A stretch of 14,427 nucleotides of DNA from an uncultured Mollicutes bacterium (GTDB taxonomy: Bacteria > Bacillota_I > Bacilli_A > MAG-NZ). A program made the position numbers and the translations under genes. Positions 1-7,406 of the stretch are shown piece by piece (position 1 is the first letter of the stretch; each line of letters begins with the position of its first letter). The notes beneath the pieces are model-generated. The model was not told where the DNA came from and did not search any database. It saw only the letters and a list, made by a program, of their open reading frames with translations. Location: contig CAJYBF010000005.1 in NCBI GenBank assembly GCA_913064935.1, forward strand, positions 1 through 14,427, given 5' to 3'.

Positions 1-9
1 TGATAGTCC

Positions 10-3000
10 TTAAATTTTCACTACTTCTGAGAAGTTTTTAAGGTTGGTATCACTAAGCATCTGTCTTACAAAGTTTGTTCCTAACTCAGGAAGACCATAA
101 GTACCAACATCACTCATAATATCGCTTTGAATTCTTAGTTCTTCAGTACTACTAAACAAACTTATTACTCTTTTATCAACCATAGGAATATCATATACAT
201 TATCAAACGGGAATTCACTTGGATTTAATGCTACATAATCCATTAATTGTTTAATAACTGTAGGATTATCATGTCCTAATACATCTATTTTAAATAAATT
301 ACTCTCAAATGAATGATAATCAAAATGAGTAGTTCTCCAAGAACTTGATGTATCATCAGCAGGGTATTGAATAGGAGTAATATCATTAATGTCTATATCA
401 TGTGGCACAACTACTATTCCACCTGGATGTTGACCAGTTGATCTTCTAACTCCATGAATCTCTGAAACCAACCTTTGGACTTCAGCATCTCTCATTTTAA
501 TTCCAAGGTCATTTCCATATCCTTTAACATAACCATATGCTGTTTTTTCTTGTATCGTAGAAATAGTTCCAGCTCTAAAAGAATGATCCTCACCGAACAT
601 CTCTCTAATGTCTTGATGTGCTTTAGATTGATAATCCCCTGAGAAGTTTAAGTCTAGAGCCGGGACTTTATCTCCTTTAAATCCTAAGAATGTGGCGAAA
701 GGAATATCGTGTCCATCCATATTAAATCTTGTACCACAAACTGGACAATTGGCTATTGATAAATCAAATCCAGATTCTACATTTCTTAAATCATCTTGAT
801 ATTGAGCAGTTCTAGGATCTACGTTCTCATCCATAGTCTTAAATATAGAGAATTGGCACTTAGGACATACATAATGAGGCGGTAATGGATTAACTTCAGT
901 AATATCCATAAGCGTCGCTACAAGCGAAGATCCTACGGATCCACGAGAACCTACTAAGTATCCATTTTCTAATGACTTCTTCACTAATAAATGTGAAATA
1001 TAATATACATTACTAAATCCTCTATTTAAAATTGGTGTTAACTCTAACTCGATTCGATCTTTGACGATCTTTGGAACATTGACACCATATTTTCGCTTCG
1101 CACTTGTCCAAACCATTTCTTCAACTTTTTGATTAAGACTTTCTATACCTTTATCTTGGAAGAAATCATCTTTAGGTATGAATAGTTCTTTAGGAAATAA
1201 ATCAAACGATTCAATCTGATCGACAATGAGATTAGAATTAGTTACAACAATTTCCTTAGCTTTTTCTCCTAAATATTTAAATTCTGCTAACATTTGATCA
1301 GTCGTGCGTAGATGCATTGAAGGAACGTTATTCACTCTATTAAGTGGGTGAAGACCTCCACCTACCATTGGTGTTCTTAAATATATTTTACGAAAATCAA
1401 CTTGATTAGGATAAATATGATGTACATCCCCAGTCGCAACAACCGGAATATGTAATTCCTCTCCTACTTTTATGATTCTTGAAATTGCGTCTTTTATTAA
1501 TTCCTCACCATTTTCAAGATCTTCATAAAGATGTGCATAAACACTAGGAGGTTGAACCTCTAAGTAGTCATAAAGCTCTACTCTATTTCTAAGAGTTTCA
1601 ATATCCTTGTTTAAAGCGGATTCAAAAACCTCGCCTTTAGCACAAGAAGATCCTATTAGTAACCCATCACGGTGCTTTTCAATAAACGAGCGAACTGATC
1701 GGGCACCTCTATGAAATCTGTTAGTTGAAGCATCAGAAATTATCTTGTACATATTCTTTAGCCCCACTCTGTTTTTAGCAAGTAAAGTGATATGTTTTGG
1801 AATATTCAACTTATGAATTATGTCATCAGTAATTAGGTTATTAAGTTCGTGATGATAAAGAATTCCTTTGTTAAATACTACGTCCATCATTATCATAAAT
1901 ATATCTGTAGTCGCTTCAGTATCATTCATGGCTCTATGATGCTTTGAAAGTGTAACTTTTAAATGTTTGCTGACTGCTTTAAGATTGAATGCTCTCAAAG
2001 TATCTCTATATAGAACTCTAGCTAATTGTAGAGTATCTATAGTGGGATAATCACCAGTATAGATTCTTAACTCTCTAAACTGTTCATAAATATGAGACAT
2101 ATCAAAATCAGCATTATGAGCTACTAATATACTTCCTCTAATGAATTCATGGAATTCAGTCATAGCTACTTTTAGCTCCACACCTTTTTCTGCCAATTCC
2201 TCATCAGTAATACCAGTGAAGTTTTTAGTGAATTCACTCAAAGTTCTCTTTGCTTTTATTAGTCTATGAAATTGAGTTCTGTTTCCATTCTCTATCTTTA
2301 TTGCACCAATTTCTATAATTTCATCATGATTAACGCTAAAACCAGTAGTCTCAAGATCAAACACCACATAAGTAACATCATCGTCTTTTAATCTTACTTC
2401 TGCTTCGTTTCTTACTATAACAGTATCTAAATCGTCAATGTAATTAAGTTCCACTCCATAAATAGGTAAAATATCTTCGCCTTTGGTTGCATAATTGAAA
2501 TCAGGAAAACTTTGAACTGTATTATGATCAGTAATAGCTATAGCTCTATGTCCCCATTTTACAGCTTTCTTTACATAGTCCTTAACTCCTGCTATTCCAT
2601 CCATAGAACTCATTTTCGTATGGGCATGAAGTTCTACTCTTTTCTCTGTTGCTTTATCTATAACTTCAATATCCCTTTTCTTATCAATTGTAGAAATATT
2701 AGTAAAATCGAAAACTACGTCTTTTGCGTACTTATCAAAGTTAATGTACCCAGAGCATTTAACCCAGTTACCTTCTTTAACTATTTCAACATGTTGATTG
2801 ATCAACTTGTCATCGCGATCTCGAATAATTTTCTTAATCTTTATTGAATCCTTGAAGTTGGTTATGTACCCTTCTATTAATGTAGAACCTCTTCTAAGTT
2901 TTCTTATATTAGTTTTAAAAACATACCCCTCAACAACTAACAAGTCTCTTGCATATTGAGAGACTTCCTCATCTGTCATAGGTATATCTTCTATCTCCAT

Positions 3001-3591
3001 AGCCTTACCTTTTATTGCTCCTCCAAGAGATTTTTGTCTGTTACCATTACCGCCATTCAAGTCAGTTTCAAGTTTTTTCTCAAGATTAACATGAGCTTCA
3101 TCCATAAGATCTTTGGTTGTTACACCACCATTAGATAATTCAATGTTAAAAGTGATTTTAACTCCATAAATTTTCAATCTATTTTTAATAAGATCAATTT
3201 TATCTTCAACTATTTTTTTATCTTCCACGCATGATACTTTGAAAGAAACCTGGTTATCAATAATAGCTTCAAAGTTATCAAGCACAGCGATTCTCGGAAA
3301 ATCATCTAAAGTTTCAAGGTAAGCATAAGAATAGTAATCATCTAAATAGTCTGTTGGCACATTTCTATTTTTGTAATTAATCTCAACTTCAATAAAATTG
3401 TAACTTGAAAACTTTTCCTCCATCTTTAGAAGAAAATCTATATATACTTCTATTGGCAGAACTTTTTCAAAATCAAAAACGAAAATCCATTTGTTGTTTT
3501 TAATATCTACCAATATTTCATCTATTTTTCCATTTTCAAAATATTGCTTTTCTTCAATATTTATCATTTCAAGTAATTCTTGCATCTTCAT
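10..3591 (-). CDS. polC: DNA polymerase III alpha subunit, PolC type, ended early by an in-frame TAA
   Basis: Replicative DNA polymerase of low-GC Gram-positives with built-in proofreading. 1193 residues are readable from the ATG at 3591; PolC is usually about 1400-1450. Order (approximate residues): N-terminal region 1-215; OB fold 220-300; PHP domain beginning RVELHAHT near 318, split by a DEDDh exonuclease (FDLETTG near 411, HNADFD near 492, HHRAMNDTEA near 551); PHP remainder; palm with GSRGSVGSS near 881; a four-Cys zinc site (CPKC/CPVC, 909-952); the TGQHPGG motif near 1052; and the third catalytic Asp in KIDVLGHD near 1103. Two oddities: the usual PDIDLNFSG reads PALDLNFSG, losing the first catalytic Asp; and the frame stops at TAA (10-12) after FSEVVKI, with the next three codons reading GLS, as in the family's ISGLSHGT. 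About 240 C-terminal residues are thus cut off or lie left of the window. I chose the ATG at 3591 over a TTG at 3603 because GGTG lies six bases upstream. Family assignment is certain; functionality is doubtful. Confidence 0.95.
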   Translation of the reverse strand: MKMQELLEMINIEEKQYFENGKIDEILVDIKNNKWIFVFDFEKVLPIEVYIDFLLKMEEKFSSYNFIEVEINYKNRNVPTDYLDDYYSYAYLETLDDFPRIAVLDNFEAIIDNQVSFKVSCVEDKKIVEDKIDLIKNRLKIYGVKITFNIELSNGGVTTKDLMDEAHVNLEKKLETDLNGGNGNRQKSLGGAIKGKAMEIEDIPMTDEEVSQYARDLLVVEGYVFKTNIRKLRRGSTLIEGYITNFKDSIKIKKIIRDRDDKLINQHVEIVKEGNWVKCSGYINFDKYAKDVVFDFTNISTIDKKRDIEVIDKATEKRVELHAHTKMSSMDGIAGVKDYVKKAVKWGHRAIAITDHNTVQSFPDFNYATKGEDILPIYGVELNYIDDLDTVIVRNEAEVRLKDDDVTYVVFDLETTGFSVNHDEIIEIGAIKIENGNRTQFHRLIKAKRTLSEFTKNFTGITDEELAEKGVELKVAMTEFHEFIRGSILVAHNADFDMSHIYEQFRELRIYTGDYPTIDTLQLARVLYRDTLRAFNLKAVSKHLKVTLSKHHRAMNDTEATTDIFMIMMDVVFNKGILYHHELNNLITDDIIHKLNIPKHITLLAKNRVGLKNMYKIISDASTNRFHRGARSVRSFIEKHRDGLLIGSSCAKGEVFESALNKDIETLRNRVELYDYLEVQPPSVYAHLYEDLENGEELIKDAISRIIKVGEELHIPVVATGDVHHIYPNQVDFRKIYLRTPMVGGGLHPLNRVNNVPSMHLRTTDQMLAEFKYLGEKAKEIVVTNSNLIVDQIESFDLFPKELFIPKDDFFQDKGIESLNQKVEEMVWTSAKRKYGVNVPKIVKDRIELELTPILNRGFSNVYYISHLLVKKSLENGYLVGSRGSVGSSLVATLMDITEVNPLPPHYVCPKCQFSIFKTMDENVDPRTAQYQDDLRNVESGFDLSIANCPVCGTRFNMDGHDIPFATFLGFKGDKVPALDLNFSGDYQSKAHQDIREMFGEDHSFRAGTISTIQEKTAYGYVKGYGNDLGIKMRDAEVQRLVSEIHGVRRSTGQHPGGIVVVPHDIDINDITPIQYPADDTSSSWRTTHFDYHSFESNLFKIDVLGHDNPTVIKQLMDYVALNPSEFPFDNVYDIPMVDKRVISLFSSTEELRIQSDIMSDVGTYGLPELGTNFVRQMLSDTNLKNFSEVVKI

Positions 3592-3615
3592 TGTAAGCAC
3601 CAACTTTCACATTAA

Positions 3616-3624
3616 ATTATATCA
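3616..3624 (-). promoter_or_regulatory. polC promoter, extended -10
   Basis: On the minus strand the sequence reads TGA-TATAAT, an extended -10 element, 24 bases before the chosen polC ATG. I find no good -35 hexamer at the 17-base spacing. The predicted leader is about 18 bases and holds only a weak GGTG ribosome binding site. Confidence 0.6.
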
Positions 3625-3666
3625 TAAACATCGACAAGATTTTATCATTTTATTTCTTGAAATGCA

Positions 3667-3697
3667 TTTTAAAAGAACGAGTCATCTCCCGTTCTTT
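3667..3697 (-). terminator. Probable terminator of the flavoprotein gene
   Basis: After the stop at 3707 the minus strand forms an 8-bp stem, AAAGAACG pairing with CGTTCTTT (3690-3697 and 3672-3679), around a ten-base loop. Only a short T run follows, so it may be a weak terminator. It separates this gene from polC on the same strand. Confidence 0.6.
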
Positions 3698-3706
3698 GTT
3701 AACCGT

Positions 3707-4216
3707 TTATTCTACTATACTTCCGTATTTAGCAACTATCTCTCCGTAATAGCATACGTGATAATCATTATTACCTTTATAGAACTTCCTATGTGCTTCG
3801 TCTGGAATCAATCCAGGTTCTATTGCTTGTTTATATATTACTTTGCATTCAAAGTGCAAGTCACATTGTTCTATTATTGGAGTACTAATTAGTTTACCTG
3901 GCACCAAGGTAAGATTTAAATCCTTTATTTTATCATTGTCTCTGTACGAGTGTCTTCCACAATAAGATAGTTCTTTTTTTAAATCAACATTAATAGGAAA
4001 ACTTAAGGTAAACTCATTAGACTTTTCTATCATATTGTAAGTTTCTCTTGAATATCTAACATAAACCATAAATACATTCTTGTTCCAAACAACTGAGATA
4101 TTTCCCCAACCAATTGTCATTGCATTTACTTTTTCATCATTTTTAGTAATTAGAAATGCTCCCTTTCGAAGTTGAGATAGAGCTTCGTTGTTGTATTGGT
4201 TAAATTTATAATCCAT
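3707..4216 (-). CDS. Flavin reductase-like FMN-binding split-barrel protein
   Basis: 169 residues, a usual length for small flavoproteins of the flavin reductase / FMN-binding split-barrel family. These bind FMN and either reduce free flavin with NAD(P)H or act as redox proteins. The N-terminal half carries the typical NAMTIGWG segment (31-38), followed by a strand ending VYVRYSRETY (51-60), where family members contact the FMN phosphate. There is no signal peptide or membrane segment, so it should be cytosolic. The start is supported by AAAGGAGG a few bases before the ATG and a TGC-TATAAT promoter just upstream. It appears to be a single-gene unit bounded by hairpins on both sides. The substrate cannot be told from the sequence; the family call is good. 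Confidence 0.85.
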   Translation of the reverse strand: MDYKFNQYNNEALSQLRKGAFLITKNDEKVNAMTIGWGNISVVWNKNVFMVYVRYSRETYNMIEKSNEFTLSFPINVDLKKELSYCGRHSYRDNDKIKDLNLTLVPGKLISTPIIEQCDLHFECKVIYKQAIEPGLIPDEAHRKFYKGNNDYHVCYYGEIVAKYGSIVE

Positions 4217-4246
4217 AAAACCCTCCTTTAATGCAGTCGTACTAAG

Positions 4247-4255
4247 ATTATAGCA
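4247..4255 (-). promoter_or_regulatory. Promoter of the flavoprotein gene, extended -10
   Basis: Minus strand reads TGC-TATAAT, 30 bases before the ATG at 4216. The -35 position falls inside the hairpin that ends the upstream rhodanese gene, and no TTGACA-like hexamer is present there. Confidence 0.65.
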
Positions 4256-4256
4256 T

Positions 4257-4281
4257 AAAAAAAATTCTTCTAAGAAGAATT
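4257..4281 (-). terminator. Rho-independent terminator of the rhodanese gene
   Basis: Minus strand forms a stem of at least 7 bp (AATTCTT / AAGAATT) with a short loop, followed at once by eight T. The stem overlaps two bases of the TAA stop codon (4280-4282) of the rhodanese gene. It is a textbook intrinsic terminator, though the stem is AT-rich. Confidence 0.8.
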
Positions 4282-4648
4282 ATTTCTTTGTGACTTTTCC
4301 AGTCCAGCGATTGATTCCGCCTCTTAAATTATATACTTCGTAACCATTTTTAAGCAAATAACCCGCGACGCTACTTGATCTTGCTCCTGAAGCACAATAA
4401 ACAAAAACGGGTTTACTTAAATCAAGCTTGTTCAGATTATCTGAAAGAACATTAGTTGGGATACAAATAGAGTTATTTAAATGACCTGTTTTATATTCTC
4501 TTTTTGTTCTTACATCCAAAATAGTTCCTTCTGACATATTGCTTTTAAATTCATCAGAATTTAGATGTTTCACCGATGAGCTAGACTTATTCGACATTTT
4601 AATAATGATTAGAACGATAACTATTAAACCTATAATTGCATAATACAT
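4280..4648 (-). CDS. Membrane-anchored rhodanese-domain protein
   Basis: 122 residues: one N-terminal membrane helix (about 2-17), a short Ser/Lys linker, then a single rhodanese domain (about 27-120). Rhodaneses carry sulfur as a persulfide on an active-site Cys. The loop here is intact, C85-A-S-G-A-R90 in the CxxGxR pattern, preceded by the LDVRTKREY strand (44-52, Asp and Arg conserved) and followed by the usual LRGGINRW end (108-115). The helix likely anchors the domain at the membrane; facing is not determined, although Lys-rich residues after the helix suggest the domain is on the cytoplasmic side. Start supported by AGGAG eight bases before the ATG. It is divergent from the phosphodiesterase gene and ends in its own terminator. 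Physiological sulfur donor and acceptor unknown. Confidence 0.9.
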   Translation of the reverse strand: MYYAIIGLIVIVLIIIKMSNKSSSSVKHLNSDEFKSNMSEGTILDVRTKREYKTGHLNNSICIPTNVLSDNLNKLDLSKPVFVYCASGARSSSVAGYLLKNGYEVYNLRGGINRWTGKVTKK

Positions 4649-4683
4649 TTCATCATCTCCTATTTAAGTTCGTACACTAACCT

Positions 4684-4689
4684 ATTATA
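4684..4689 (-). promoter_or_regulatory. Promoter of the rhodanese gene, -10
   Basis: TATAAT on the minus strand, about 35 bases before the ATG at 4648. A weak TTGCGT-like -35 lies 16 bases upstream. It is back to back with the promoter of the phosphodiesterase gene. Confidence 0.5.
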
Positions 4690-4743
4690 TACATTTTTAA
4701 ATATTACGCAAGAAAAAAACAATTTAAACTACAATTGTTCTTA

Positions 4744-4752
4744 TGTTATAAT
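4744..4752 (+). promoter_or_regulatory. Promoter of the phosphodiesterase gene, extended -10
   Basis: TGT-TATAAT on the plus strand, 41 bases before the ATG at 4794. The -35 region is AT-rich without a clear hexamer. A strong GGGGGAG ribosome binding site follows at 4781-4787. Confidence 0.6.
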
Positions 4753-4793
4753 TATTACATTAAGCATATTATTTATACAATGGGGGAGTAAAT

Positions 4794-5747
4794 ATGAAAA
4801 CACTCGGAAGGTTATTTGTAATCTTGATGATTATTGTAGTAGCATTTTTTATTATTAACATAGTTCCAAAATCTCAATTTGACAATACAAACGTCTGGTT
4901 GAAGGAACAAAACAATGGAATCCCACTAGTTATGGCTCATGCAGGGGGAGCAGGTGTTAATCCAGGGAATACAATGCGCGCTTTTGAGCATAGCTTTGAA
5001 ATAGGTGTTGATGTATTGGAAATGGATTTACAAATGACCAAAGACAAAGTCCTTGTTTTAAGACACGGAGAAAACAAGACAGGAAATATTAGAAGCAAGA
5101 GTAATTGTGATACGGTGATTTGGGACGAGACTTACGAATGGCTTTATGAAAATTGCAACTTTGGATATAACTACAAAGATGCTGAAGATAACTATATTTA
5201 CAAAGAGTTAACTAAGGAAGAATGGATTGCGGAAAAGATTTACTTGACTACTTTGGAAGAAGTATTTGAAACCTTTAAAGATAATGTTCTATATAACATA
5301 GAAGTAAAAGCAGATGCAGATGCTTGGCGCACTGAAACTGTAGATGAACTTTATAAACTTATTGATAGATATGATTTGAGCAATCATGTTCTAGTAGCAG
5401 TTGCTTTCGGAGATATCAGTGAATATATTACTAATACTTATCCAAATCTTTATTTATCAACTTCACAACCTGAAGCTCAAGATTTTATAATAAAGACATA
5501 CTCATTCACTAACTTGTTCTACCAACCAAAGGGATATTCAGGTCTACAAATTCCAACTTCGTTTGGTTTACCTGTGATTAACAAGCTACAACTCGATAAT
5601 AAGAGAGTTGTGAATTCAGCTCATTCACAAAATATGGCCGTTCATTATTGGACTATTAATGATGAAGACGAGATGAAAAGACTAATCGAACTCGGCTGCG
5701 ATGGAATTATAACTAACTATCCTGAATTGCTTATAAAGATTATTTAG
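4794..5747 (+). CDS. Membrane-anchored glycerophosphodiester phosphodiesterase
   Basis: 317 residues. An N-terminal hydrophobic helix (about 7-23) puts the enzyme at the outer face of the membrane or makes it an uncleaved anchor. The GDPD TIM-barrel follows. Family members split glycerophosphodiesters into glycerol-3-phosphate and an alcohol using a metal ion. The HR-ExD-H signature is present in variant form: MAHAGG (catalytic His49), LEMDLQMTKD (metal ligands Glu76 and Asp78), LRHGE (His91), and YNIEVKA (metal ligand Glu170). The C-terminal part ends in the usual WTIND and GCDGIITNYPELL strands. The first motif is HAGG rather than HRG, and the common PENT reads PGNT (57-60); HAGG/PGNT variants occur in some subfamilies. 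A region of about 50 residues after His91 is Tyr/Trp-rich and longer than in minimal enzymes. Single gene with its own promoter and terminator. Substrate inferred from family only. Confidence 0.92.
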   Translation: MKTLGRLFVILMIIVVAFFIINIVPKSQFDNTNVWLKEQNNGIPLVMAHAGGAGVNPGNTMRAFEHSFEIGVDVLEMDLQMTKDKVLVLRHGENKTGNIRSKSNCDTVIWDETYEWLYENCNFGYNYKDAEDNYIYKELTKEEWIAEKIYLTTLEEVFETFKDNVLYNIEVKADADAWRTETVDELYKLIDRYDLSNHVLVAVAFGDISEYITNTYPNLYLSTSQPEAQDFIIKTYSFTNLFYQPKGYSGLQIPTSFGLPVINKLQLDNKRVVNSAHSQNMAVHYWTINDEDEMKRLIELGCDGIITNYPELLIKII

Positions 5748-5771
5748 GATATATATGCGTAAGTATCAAGA

Positions 5772-5808
5772 AAGCCACTTAGGATTCAATCCTAGTGGCT
5801 TTTATTTA
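5772..5808 (+). terminator. Terminator of the phosphodiesterase gene, possibly bidirectional
   Basis: A long hairpin: AAAGCCACTTAGGAT pairs with ATCCTAGTGGCTTT around a short TCA loop, with one bulged T. TTTTATTT follows on the plus strand. On the opposite strand the stem is followed by TTTCTTG, so it may also stop transcripts from the tRNA-Cys gene reading toward it. Confidence 0.85.
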
Positions 5809-5862
5809 CTCTATAATTCTTCTTGAATAAATCATAAAAAGATCACAGATGTATGGTAGTAA

Positions 5863-5937
5863 TGGAGGTCCCGACCGGATTTGAACCGGTGATCATTGAG
5901 TTGCAGTCAAATGCCTTAGCCGCTTGGCTACGGGACC
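5863..5937 (-). tRNA. tRNA-Cys (anticodon GCA), CCA encoded
   Basis: A complete cloverleaf can be folded by hand on the minus strand: acceptor GGTCCCG / CGGGACC, D arm GCC...GGC, anticodon stem TTTGA / TCAAT with loop CTGCAAC (anticodon GCA), four-base variable loop, T arm ACCGG / CCGGT with loop TTCAAAT, discriminator T, and an encoded CCA (5863-5865). The mature body is 72 bases before CCA. Pair 27-43 is T-T, a mismatch at the top of the anticodon stem. It stands alone, not in a tRNA cluster. Confidence 0.95.
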
Positions 5938-5956
5938 AAATTTTTCTAGCAAAACT

Positions 5957-5984
5957 ATTATATCATCATTTAAACAAATTGCAA
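5957..5984 (-). promoter_or_regulatory. Promoter of tRNA-Cys
   Basis: Minus strand shows TTGCAA (-35, 5979-5984), a 16-base spacer ending in TGA, and TATAAT (-10, 5957-5962), 19 bases before the tRNA 5' end. It has the best -35 of the promoters seen here, with an extended -10 as well. It lies just past the stop of the neighbouring membrane-protein gene. Confidence 0.7.
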
Positions 5985-5995
5985 TAAATTAGATA

Positions 5996-6469
5996 TTAAT
6001 TCTTTTCAATATTACATCCCTTGTTTACACTTCTAACTGTGAAAATTGCACTTATTATGACCAATGCTAAAACTAGTAGTTTCCAAACAAGATTACCATT
6101 AGGTAAAATAAGTGGTGCAAATGTTATACCAAAGATACTAAGTAACGCTACAACACAAGGTGTACACCCAAAAGTTAGAAATCCCACAATGACACCTATG
6201 AAAGGAATATTGGTAGCAGCAACATCTCTGTTATTTATGGACATTGATATATAACTCCAAGTAATAACTACTGCTGACAAAAACGAAATCACAATATTAA
6301 CTAAGATATGTGCAGTAACTGTAATCCATCCGAATTTACTAAGCATAATCGAATAAGACCCATTACTATTTATGTCCAAGATTATATATATAGTCATAAA
6401 CAGTAAAAATGCGATTAAATTAATCGCAATATATTTTCTAGTTTTGTGTAACTCCATCAATAAATTCAT
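5996..6469 (-). CDS. Four-helix membrane protein with a CxxC in its third helix
   Basis: 157 residues; I do not recognise the family with confidence. Four hydrophobic segments are visible: about 13-32, 50-74, 88-120 and 127-146. The third begins a conserved-looking stretch, GFLTFGCTPCVVALLS (97-112), with Cys102 and Cys105 as a CxxC separated by Thr-Pro; a further Cys152 sits near the C-terminus. A CTPC pair at a membrane helix could be a redox or metal site, as in thiol-oxidoreductase or copper-binding membrane proteins, but that is inference only. The N-terminus is Lys/Arg-rich and probably cytoplasmic. GGTG lies five bases before the ATG. The gene lies 49 bases downstream of the nucleoside phosphorylase on the same strand and may be cotranscribed with it; no terminator is seen between them. 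Confidence 0.75.
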   Translation of the reverse strand: MNLLMELHKTRKYIAINLIAFLLFMTIYIILDINSNGSYSIMLSKFGWITVTAHILVNIVISFLSAVVITWSYISMSINNRDVAATNIPFIGVIVGFLTFGCTPCVVALLSIFGITFAPLILPNGNLVWKLLVLALVIISAIFTVRSVNKGCNIEKN

Positions 6470-6518
6470 ATAATCACCACAATCATATTACCATATTGAC
6501 GTAGAAGATAAAAGTGTT

Positions 6519-7274
6519 TTACATCATTAAGCAAGCCTCTACTGCAATCCAAATCAACTCATTCTTGATTAATTTTCTTTCCTTCAACTCTTCAGAATCA
6601 TCTATAAGAAATCTTGAATTATAATCACTATAGAAAAATTGTCCAAACTTAACATTATGATATTTTGAAACAGCTAATAGTGCAGAACACTCCATATCAA
6701 TTATCTGGCATCCACTTCTTATTATGTTTTTAACCTTAGTTTGAGGTAATCTAAACAAACCATCTGTAGACCATGTTTTCACAACTGTATAATCCAGATT
6801 TGATTCGCTAAAACACTCGCGTATGCCTCTTAGATTTCTTTTATCAAAAGCCAGTTCTTCTTCTTCATCCACATAATGATAACTAGTTCCTTCATCCCTA
6901 AAAGCGGTTTGAGGGATGAACACCCTTGCTTTACCAATATCATCAAGAACTCCACAAGACCCTAATGCCACAATGTACTTGACCCCTCCAGCGATAGCTT
7001 CTTCAAGTACGCCAGCCGCCATAGATGCACCAGATGGTGAGTACAATAAGGAAACATTCATTCCATTAAATTTTAAGTTATATAGCGGATGCTCCACAAA
7101 TTCACTCTTGTACGTCCTGACTATCTTTACCATCTTATTTTTGTACAATTCTTCAATTATGTCTTTAAAAAAGCAAATAACTAGGTGATCACTAAAGTCA
7201 CTAGTTAATGGTATCTTGGTTGTTACTATAGATTCTTCATTCCTCAATTCTAAAATCGGATATTGTCTTCTCAT
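6519..7274 (-). CDS. Nucleoside phosphorylase (uridine/purine phosphorylase-like)
   Basis: 251 residues, the usual length of the nucleoside phosphorylase-I family, which splits nucleosides with phosphate into a base and (deoxy)ribose-1-phosphate in salvage. Visible landmarks: LLYSPSGASMAAGVLEE (77-92), IVALGSCGVL (101-110; the GSCG phosphate-binding loop), IPQTAFRDEGTSYHY (120-134), TWSTDGLFR (168-175) and IIDMECSALLAVS (191-203; nucleoside-binding region with the conserved Met-Glu). The pattern is closest to the uridine-phosphorylase-like branch, but base specificity cannot be read from sequence. Cytosolic, no signal peptide. AGGGGGA precedes the ATG. It is divergent from the DUF362 gene, with 132 bases between, and the CxxC membrane protein follows it. 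No clear -10 was found. Confidence 0.88.
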   Translation of the reverse strand: MRRQYPILELRNEESIVTTKIPLTSDFSDHLVICFFKDIIEELYKNKMVKIVRTYKSEFVEHPLYNLKFNGMNVSLLYSPSGASMAAGVLEEAIAGGVKYIVALGSCGVLDDIGKARVFIPQTAFRDEGTSYHYVDEEEELAFDKRNLRGIRECFSESNLDYTVVKTWSTDGLFRLPQTKVKNIIRSGCQIIDMECSALLAVSKYHNVKFGQFFYSDYNSRFLIDDSEELKERKLIKNELIWIAVEACLMM

Positions 7275-7379
7275 ATCATTTCCCCCTATATCTAAGATAT
7301 TAAGGAAGAAACTACAAAAATTACGTAGAAAGGTGTTGAAAAGAAAAATAATAATCTTTATTAATTATGTTATATGCAC

Positions 7380-7385
7380 TATAAT
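7380..7385 (+). promoter_or_regulatory. Promoter of the DUF362 gene, -10
   Basis: TATAAT on the plus strand, 21 bases before the GTG start, with no convincing -35. It lies in the 132-base divergent region shared with the nucleoside phosphorylase. Confidence 0.45.
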
Positions 7386-7406
7386 ATATAAAGAGGTGAT
7401 TTAAAA

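Noticed and set aside
10-12. TAA reassigned to serine in this organism
   Set aside because: Other clear genes in the window end at TAA in the right place (rhodanese, DUF362, flavoprotein), so TAA is a normal stop here.
3491-3892. Plus-strand frame of 133 codons between polC and the flavoprotein gene
   Set aside because: It is antisense to two well-supported genes and to a terminator, with Phe/Ile/Ser-rich sequence typical of a chance frame.
7216-7404. Plus-strand frame of 62 codons upstream of the DUF362 gene
   Set aside because: It lies partly inside the nucleoside phosphorylase gene on the other strand, has no ribosome binding site and low-complexity Ile/Lys sequence; it overlaps the DUF362 promoter.
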